Positions 42,518 to 47,844 of a stretch of DNA of 47,844 bases are shown here, piece after piece. Position numbers and translations under genes: made by a program. Every line of letters starts with the position of its first letter. The first letter of the stretch is position 1. Below the pieces are notes generated by a model. The model searched no databases. It had not been told where the DNA came from and was given only the letters and a program-made list of their open reading frames with translations. Source of the DNA: Cupriavidus pauculus (lineage in GTDB: Bacteria > Pseudomonadota > Gammaproteobacteria > Burkholderiales > Burkholderiaceae); assembly GCF_008801835.1 (NCBI RefSeq), contig NZ_VZOW01000041.1, forward strand, positions 1 through 47,844, in the 5' to 3' direction.

Positions 42518-44155
42518 TCAAGCCGCCGCCCGCGCGTCCGCCATCCCGTCGCGCACGCGCGTGGGCCGCACTTCGGCCTGCGCGCTGACGCGGAACGTGG
42601 AAATCGACTCGCGCAAGCGGTCGGCCTGTTCTTCCAGTGAACCGGCCGCGGCAGCAGCCTGCTCCACCAGCGCAGCGTTCTGCTGCGTCACTTCATCCAT
42701 CTGCGCAACCGCCTCGTTGACCTGTTCGATGCCGGCGCTCTGCTCGGCCGAGGCGGAACTGATCTCGCCCATGATGTCCGTCACGCGCTTCACGGCCTGC
42801 ACGATCTCGTCCATCGTCGCGCCGGCCTCGCTGACCTGTGCCGTGCCGTTTTCCACGCGCGCCACGGTATTGCCGATCAAACCCTTGATTTCCTTGGCGG
42901 CATTGGCGCTGCGCTGCGCCAGGCTGCGCACCTCGCCCGCCACCACCGCGAACCCACGGCCCTGCTCGCCCGCGCGTGCCGCTTCCACGGCCGCGTTGAG
43001 CGCCAGGATATTGGTCTGGAACGCGATGCCCTCGATCACGCCGATGATGTCGACGATCTTGCGCGAGGCGTCGTTGATGTCGTTCATCGTCTGCACCACA
43101 CGGCCCACCGATTCGCCGCCGCGCAGCGCGGTTTCGGACGCATTGGCGGCCAGCCCGCTGGCCTGACGCGCGTTATCGGCGTTCTGGCGCACGGTGCCGG
43201 TCAACTGTTCCATGCTCGAAGCGGTTTCCTCGAGCGACGCGGCCTGCTGCTCGGTGCGTTGCGACAGATCGTTGTTGCCCGCGGCCACTTCATGCGTGGC
43301 CGTGGAAATGCTGACCATGCCTTGCTGGATGTCGTGCACCACGGAAAGCAGGCTGCGCTGCATGGTGCGCATCGCGCGCGCCAGCGCGCCTACCTCGTCG
43401 GCAGCCTTGTGGTCGAAGGTGGTGCTCAGGTCGCCAGCGCCCATGCGCAGCGCGAAGTCGAGCATTTCGGCGATCGGGCGCTCCACGCGCGCCACCAGCA
43501 TCGCCCCTGCCGCAAACGACGACACCACGGCCAGCGCGAATGCGCCCCACAGCCACGGCCACAGTTGCGCGGCCGCCTCGGGCGCCATCCAGTGCACACC
43601 GATCAGCGCCAGCAGGAACCACGACAGGCCCGCCATCTGCGCCCACTGGATGCGCCGTTTCAGGTTGACGCGCGCCAGCCGTCCGATGAATCCGGCGATG
43701 CCGGTGCGCACCACCGCGCCCTCGCGGATCGCCAGCCCGGCCGCGCGATTCTCCTGAAAGCGCTGGTAGGCGGCCTGTGCGGCCTCGATCTGCTCGCGCG
43801 TGGCCATCGAGCGCACCGACGTGAAGCCGGCGATGCGCCCATCGACACGCGTCGGCGTGACGGTGGCCTGCACCCAGTAGTGGTCGCCGTCCTTGCGGCG
43901 GTTCTTCACGATGCCCACCCACGACTTGCCGGCCTGGATCGACGTCCAGAGATCGGCGAACGCCTCCGGCGGCATGTCGGGATGCCGCACGAGGTTATGG
44001 GGCGCGCCGAGCAGCTCTTGCGCGGAAAACCCGCTGATCTCGATGAACGCCCGGTTCGCGAACGTGATCCGGCCCTTGAGGTCGGTTCGCGATATCAGGT
44101 AATCGTTCGGCGAGAGCATGTGCTCGCGCTGTGTGACAGGCTGGTTGTTGCGCAT
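42518..44155 (-). CDS. Aer-like PAS-domain chemoreceptor
   Basis: 545 residues. An N-terminal PAS domain (about 15-115) has LKGRITFANRAFIEISGFSAQELLGA and PHNLVRHPDMPPEAFADLW, the pattern of the FAD-binding PAS of Aer, so redox or energy taxis is likely. Two hydrophobic segments (about 170-220) with almost no periplasmic loop follow, then HAMP-like and signalling domains. The frame is open upstream to 44839, but the ATG at 44155 (MRNNQPVTQREHMLSPNDY) gives a normal Aer N-terminus. There is no xWxxF tail (it ends ADARAAA), as usual for Aer. Confidence 0.94.
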   Translation of the reverse strand: MRNNQPVTQREHMLSPNDYLISRTDLKGRITFANRAFIEISGFSAQELLGAPHNLVRHPDMPPEAFADLWTSIQAGKSWVGIVKNRRKDGDHYWVQATVTPTRVDGRIAGFTSVRSMATREQIEAAQAAYQRFQENRAAGLAIREGAVVRTGIAGFIGRLARVNLKRRIQWAQMAGLSWFLLALIGVHWMAPEAAAQLWPWLWGAFALAVVSSFAAGAMLVARVERPIAEMLDFALRMGAGDLSTTFDHKAADEVGALARAMRTMQRSLLSVVHDIQQGMVSISTATHEVAAGNNDLSQRTEQQAASLEETASSMEQLTGTVRQNADNARQASGLAANASETALRGGESVGRVVQTMNDINDASRKIVDIIGVIEGIAFQTNILALNAAVEAARAGEQGRGFAVVAGEVRSLAQRSANAAKEIKGLIGNTVARVENGTAQVSEAGATMDEIVQAVKRVTDIMGEISSASAEQSAGIEQVNEAVAQMDEVTQQNAALVEQAAAAAGSLEEQADRLRESISTFRVSAQAEVRPTRVRDGMADARAAA

Positions 44156-44229
44156 GGACGTTGACTGCGTTGAATGCGTCGGCCCGCGCGCCGCATGTGT
44201 CCGGCGCCGCGAGCCGCTTGTGAAGGACT

Positions 44230-44718
44230 TCAGGTGGCGCCGGCCGCGGCGTCGAGCGCCGCGAGATCGTCGACATTCATCAGCTTCTCGATATCGGCCA
44301 GAATCAGCATGCGTCCCTCGAGCGATCCGAGCCCGCGGATGTAGTCGGTCTCCACGCCGCCCGAAAGCGTCGGCGCCGGCTTGATCTGTGCGGGCGCCAG
44401 CGTCAGCACGTCCGACACGCCGTCGACCACGAGGCCGGTGGTACGGTCGTTGATGTCGACGATGATCACCACCGTGTACTGGTCGTAGCTGATCTGGGCC
44501 TGCCTGAACTTGATGCGCAGGTCGATGATCGGGACGATGATGCCGCGCAGGTTGATCACACCCTTCAGGTAGTCGGGCGCATTGGCGATCTGCGTGACCG
44601 ACTCGTAGCCGCGGATCTCCTGGACCTTGAGAATGTCGATGCCGTACTCTTCGCGGCCGAGCCGGAAGGCCAGGAATTCTTCCCCGGCGCCGTCCGCGCG
44701 ACTGTTGCTGGTGTTCAT
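44230..44718 (-). CDS. cheW: Second CheW coupling protein
   Basis: 162 residues, a single CheW domain with REEYGIDILKVQEIRGYE, DYLKGVINLRGIIVPIIDLR and GLVVDGVSDVL. It closely resembles the operon CheW at 33706-34200, so it is probably a duplicate that couples extra receptors to CheA. The start at 44718 (MNTSNSRAD) has a G-rich site just upstream; the longer frame to 44826 adds unlikely Arg-rich sequence. It lies 74 bp before the Aer-like receptor, likely in one transcript. Confidence 0.95.
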   Translation of the reverse strand: MNTSNSRADGAGEEFLAFRLGREEYGIDILKVQEIRGYESVTQIANAPDYLKGVINLRGIIVPIIDLRIKFRQAQISYDQYTVVIIVDINDRTTGLVVDGVSDVLTLAPAQIKPAPTLSGGVETDYIRGLGSLEGRMLILADIEKLMNVDDLAALDAAAGAT

Positions 44719-44904
44719 GGTTGCCCCCGCTGGCATGGTTGGTCGTGGCCGGGGTAGCGTGCCCCTGGCTGCTGGCGACCCGAAGCGGCGGCCGGCGCAA
44801 TGACCGACGCGGCGATGCCGCGCCAATCGGCCGGACCACCTGCTATGGCCCTCCAGTGATTACGGCATTGCGCGGGGTGAATTAAGGGCGACTTGGGCCC
44901 GGAT

Positions 44905-45288
44905 TTACCCCACCGTGGGAGGGGGCAACAGCGCCTGCACCGACGCCAGCAGCGCCTCCGGGTCGAACGGCTTGGCCAGGAAGCCCGACGCACCGGCCTC
45001 GCGCGCCTGGTCGACGATATGGTCGTCGTGCTCGGTCGACAGCATCAGGATCGGGATCGACGCATACGGCGCCGTGGCGCGCAGCGCCCGGATCAGCGAC
45101 AGGCCGTCCATGCCCGGCATGACCTGGTCGGTCACCAGCATGCCGAATTGCCCCTCCAGCGCAACTTCGTGCGCCTCCTTGCCGTCGGCGGCTTCCGTCA
45201 CCGTATAGCCGCCCGCGCGCAGGCACGCGACCGTCATGCGGCGCAGGGAAGGAGAATCGTCGACGACGAGGATGTGCGGAAGGGACAT
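44905..45288 (-). CDS. Stand-alone CheY-like receiver protein
   Basis: 127 residues, one receiver domain. DD at 10-11, phospho-Asp D54 (LVTDQVMPGMDGL), switch Ser/Thr in ILMLSTEHDD and Lys in FLAKPF are all present, so it should be phosphorylated. It differs clearly from the CheY at 30509-30895. GGAG stands about 8 nt before the ATG at 45288. It may act as a phosphate sink for CheA or serve another pathway, as with PilG/PilH-like receivers. Neighbours are cheW, an Aer-like receptor and an EAL gene. Confidence 0.93.
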   Translation of the reverse strand: MSLPHILVVDDSPSLRRMTVACLRAGGYTVTEAADGKEAHEVALEGQFGMLVTDQVMPGMDGLSLIRALRATAPYASIPILMLSTEHDDHIVDQAREAGASGFLAKPFDPEALLASVQALLPPPTVG

Positions 45289-45472
45289 CGGGGACTCCGG
45301 ATGGGTTGCGTCCGCCAGCGGCAAGGCAGCCAGCCGGCGACGGACAGGCCAGCGGCACGCAGGGGCCGATGCGGCCGAAGCCACCGCCCTGCCTTGGTCA
45401 TATCGACACGGAACGCCCGCCCTTTAGCGTTGCCGCGCACAAAATTGCGCGATGCGGTGCGGTGCGGCAAAC

Positions 45473-45490
45473 CCCGCGCGGGCGCGCGGG
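45473..45490 (-). terminator. Hairpin at the end of the EAL gene
   Basis: CCCGCGC (45473-45479) and GCGCGGG (45484-45490) form a 7-bp stem around GGGC, directly after the stop at 45492. On the minus strand it is followed by GTTTG. A weak terminator candidate. The rest of the gap 45289-45472 shows nothing clear. Confidence 0.35.
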
Positions 45491-45491
45491 C

Positions 45492-47471
45492 TTACGCGCG
45501 CAGCGCCTGCGGACCGGGCAAGAGCTCGGCGAAGGTCGGCGCGTCCAGCGGTACCGACATCAGGTAGCCCTGCACCTCGTCGCAGCCCATGGCGTCCAGG
45601 ATGTCCAGCTGCGAGGTCGATTCCACACCCTCGGCCACCACCTTCATGCGCAGCTCGTGCGCCAGCGCCACCATCGATCCCACGATCGCGCGGCCTTGCG
45701 GATCGGCATCGAGTCCGCCGATCAGCGTGCGGTCGATCTTGAGCGTACCCACACGCAGCCGCTTCAGGTAGCCCAGGCTGGAATAGCCGCTGCCGAAGTC
45801 GTCAAGCGCCGCCTGGATGCCCAGCGACTGCAGCTCCGTGAGCGTCTCCAGCGACTTGCCGATGTCCTTCATCGCGGCGGTTTCGGTGATTTCCAGCGTG
45901 ATGGCGGAGGGCGGAATATCGTGCAGGTGGACCTGTTCGAGCAGGTATTGCGGAAAATTGCGGCTGGCAAAACGCAGACCCGACACGTTGATCGCCACCG
46001 GCACGGTCCGCAGCCCGGCATCCTGCCACGCGCGCACCTGCGCGCAAACCTGCGAGATGACCCAGTCGTCGAGCTTGTCGATCTGGCCGGACTGCTCGGC
46101 CACCGTGATGAACTCGGCCGGATTGACCTGGCCCAGCGCCGGATGCCGCCAGCGGCACAGCGCCTCGGCGCCCACCACGCTGCGCGTCCTGACGTCGTAC
46201 TTGGGCTGGTACACCAGCGACAGCGCATCGTCCTGGATGGCGGGCCACAGATCGCGGCGAATCACGCGCACGCGGCGCGCGCGTTCGCCGGCGGCGGAAT
46301 TGAACACGCGCATCTGGTTCGAGCCGCTTTGGCGCGCCTCGCTCAGGCTGACGCGGGCGGCCTGCATCAGCGCCTCGGACGTGGTGGCGTCGCGCGGATA
46401 GATCGCGATGCCGATGTTCACGCCGATCTGCATCTGCAGCCCGCGCGCCGACACGAACTCCGCCAGCGATCCCAGCACGCGCGATCCGAGTTCGTTGGCG
46501 CGCCCGTGCTGGACCAGCTCCGGCACGCCCACCGCGAATTCGTCGCGCGCCAGCCGCGCCAGGAAATGATGCGGCTCCAGCGCGGCCTGCGCGAGCGCGC
46601 CGGCGTCCTGCGCCAGAATGTCGTCGGCACGCACCTCGAAGACTTCGTCGACCTCGCGGAAATCGGCGATATGGATCAGCAGCACCGCGCAGCTGGTTTC
46701 CGCCAGGCGCGCATGCGCAATGGTCTGGTCCAGCCAGCGCGCAAATCCCGTGCGATCGGGCAGGTCGGTGCTGACGCTGTATTCCCCCACCGTCGACGGC
46801 TCGCGCCCCGCCGCGGTGCGCACGGTCAGCCTGGCCACACGCCCGTTGGCACGACGGATCAGGCGCGACACGCGCGCGGGTGCGCCGACCGCAGGCTCAT
46901 CGACCACGTCTTCGGCAAGCAGCGCGTCGGCTGGCGCGATCGCCCACTTACGCGATTGCAGCCGATGCATCGCGTACAGCGCGGAGCACAGCAGCGCAAG
47001 GCCGCCGGCCAGCCAGGCGGGACCATGCATGCCGGCGGCATCGATGCAGTCGCGCGGCGACATCGACGTGCCGCCGCAGACGCGGCCGAGGCGCGCGCCG
47101 GCCATGGCGACAAGCCCGGCGCCAGCCAGCATCGCCGTAGCCATCAGCAGATGCCAGCCCCGCCCGCCTTGACGCAACCACTGCCAGACCGGTGCAAACA
47201 AATGGGACGCGGCAACGCCGGCGGCCAGCGACGCGGCGAAAGCCGTGGCCATCTGCAAGCCGTCGTTGGCGGCGGTCAGGGTGCCGGACGCCAGCGCCAC
47301 CCAGACCGGCATGCCCAGCATGACCTGGGACATCAGAGCTGTCTTCCAGGTCAGCGACCGGACAGTCTTGCGCCCCTGGTCGCCGCCCCGTCTGGCTGTG
47401 CGCAGCCCGCCCGCGGCAACAAAGCCGAGCAAGGCCGCAAGCAGCAATAGGCTGAAATTCGTGGCAATCAT
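45492..47471 (-). CDS. Membrane protein with degenerate GGDEF and intact EAL domain (c-di-GMP phosphodiesterase)
   Basis: About 659 residues. The first 190 or so hold five or six hydrophobic segments forming a membrane sensor of no recognised family. A GGDEF-like domain follows with ARDEF where GGDEF should be, so it is likely not a cyclase. The C-terminal EAL domain is complete: EALCRW, INVSG, EITETA, DDFGSGYSSLGYLKRL, KIDRTLI and VAEGVES are all present. It is predicted to degrade c-di-GMP, which favours motility. The frame extends to 47543; I choose the ATG at 47471 because it begins directly with the first membrane segment, but neither start has a good ribosome site. Confidence 0.88.
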   Translation of the reverse strand: MIATNFSLLLLAALLGFVAAGGLRTARRGGDQGRKTVRSLTWKTALMSQVMLGMPVWVALASGTLTAANDGLQMATAFAASLAAGVAASHLFAPVWQWLRQGGRGWHLLMATAMLAGAGLVAMAGARLGRVCGGTSMSPRDCIDAAGMHGPAWLAGGLALLCSALYAMHRLQSRKWAIAPADALLAEDVVDEPAVGAPARVSRLIRRANGRVARLTVRTAAGREPSTVGEYSVSTDLPDRTGFARWLDQTIAHARLAETSCAVLLIHIADFREVDEVFEVRADDILAQDAGALAQAALEPHHFLARLARDEFAVGVPELVQHGRANELGSRVLGSLAEFVSARGLQMQIGVNIGIAIYPRDATTSEALMQAARVSLSEARQSGSNQMRVFNSAAGERARRVRVIRRDLWPAIQDDALSLVYQPKYDVRTRSVVGAEALCRWRHPALGQVNPAEFITVAEQSGQIDKLDDWVISQVCAQVRAWQDAGLRTVPVAINVSGLRFASRNFPQYLLEQVHLHDIPPSAITLEITETAAMKDIGKSLETLTELQSLGIQAALDDFGSGYSSLGYLKRLRVGTLKIDRTLIGGLDADPQGRAIVGSMVALAHELRMKVVAEGVESTSQLDILDAMGCDEVQGYLMSVPLDAPTFAELLPGPQALRA

Positions 47472-47616
47472 TGGGGCTGCGCGTAGGAAGACGGCGATAG
47501 CGCGCGAATACCGTAATGCGTGGCAGACAAAAGCCCGCATCATGGCATCTTGCGGTCGCCGTGTGAACCTCGTGACTTCGTGACTCTCGTTCCTAACGGG
47601 TATCGGGCCCGCGGTC

Positions 47617-47844
47617 TCAGAAGGCGGCCCAGTTGTCGTCCGATGCGGCAGCAGCCACAGCCGCTTGTTTCGGGGCCGGACGCAGCAACTGCGTATCGCG
47701 TACCTTGCGCACGATCGGCGGACGCTTGGCGGTGGGCTGCGCCGTGCGCGCCAGCGCCGGGGCGGCGACTGCGCCCGACGTCGCGGTGTTGGCCGGCGCC
47801 GCGGGCAGCGTATGCGCCGGGCGCGTCGGCGTGCCGGCGTGACG
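47617..47844 (-). CDS. C-terminal end of a chemoreceptor with NWAAF tail (partial)
   Basis: The last 75 residues of a gene that begins beyond the right edge. The visible part is an Ala/Pro/Thr-rich linker with a basic patch (RPPIVRKVRD), ending SDDNWAAF before TGA at 47617. NWAAF fits the xWxxF pentapeptide that recruits CheR/CheB on high-abundance receptors, and the linker resembles that of the receptor at 40495-42345. The signalling domain itself lies outside the window, so the assignment rests on the tail and context. Confidence 0.7.
   Translation of the reverse strand, partial: RHAGTPTRPAHTLPAAPANTATSGAVAAPALARTAQPTAKRPPIVRKVRDTQLLRPAPKQAAVAAAASDDNWAAF

Noticed and set aside
45306..47450. 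A 714-codon plus-strand open frame opposite the EAL gene
   Set aside because: Same antisense artefact of GC-rich coding DNA; the minus-strand EAL motifs are unmistakable.
1..47844. Search for tRNA, rRNA, CRISPR arrays, insertion sequences and phage integrases
   Set aside because: None was recognised; there are no regularly spaced repeats and no transposase or integrase motifs among the frames.

Overview
The window is a high-GC chromosomal or megaplasmid segment of a motile betaproteobacterium. An enteric-type flhDC, motAB, cheAWRDBYZ, flhBAF series with betaproteobacterial protein sequences points to Burkholderiaceae, most likely Cupriavidus or a close relative such as Ralstonia. The genus is an inference from protein flavour, not from a marker gene.

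Left end (1-6137, all minus): the flagellar export and placement operon flhB-flhA-flhF-flhG. Genes overlap or lie within 12 bp of each other, and flhG runs off the edge. FlhF carries an unusually long C-terminal extension. FlhG keeps its DQAxxLR FlhF-activating motif but lacks both P-loop lysines.

6138-10818: four genes not linked to motility: yceH, a CsgG/HfaB-like lipoprotein, a solitary Tat-exported substrate-binding protein, and an exported M20 metallopeptidase.

10956-29678: a type VI secretion system in two divergent blocks around an AT-rich control region (24127-24530). The minus block, in transcription order, is tssH(clpV)-tssB-tssC-hcp-PAAR-tssJ-tssK-tssL-tssM. The plus block is an unrecognised gene followed by tssE-tssF-tssG-tssA. 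Twelve of the thirteen core Tss components are present, TssI/VgrG being the exception, plus a PAAR protein. No effector/immunity pair and no Fha/PpkA/PppA module is visible.

29855-39220 (all minus): the motility master operon and chemotaxis core. In transcription order it is flhD-flhC-motA-motB-cheA-cheW-cheR-cheD-cheB-cheY-cheZ, ending in hairpins shared with the convergent tssA. Both flhD and flhC appear to start with TTG. The roughly 400-bp region upstream of flhD holds repeated GTTAC motifs and a CRP/FNR-like palindrome.

39617-47844 (all minus): accessory signalling genes, namely a helical protein of unknown function, a transmembrane chemoreceptor, an Aer-like PAS receptor, a second cheW, a stand-alone CheY-like receiver, a membrane protein with a degenerate GGDEF and an intact EAL domain, and the C-terminal tail of another receptor.

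Taken together, the locus is a flagellar/chemotaxis regulon split between cheZ and flhB by about 24 kb of DNA carrying a T6SS. I see no transposase, integrase, tRNA, rRNA or CRISPR array. I did not find a clearly new system. The least explained pieces are the gene before tssE, the gene upstream of flhDC, and the FlhF/FlhG variants.
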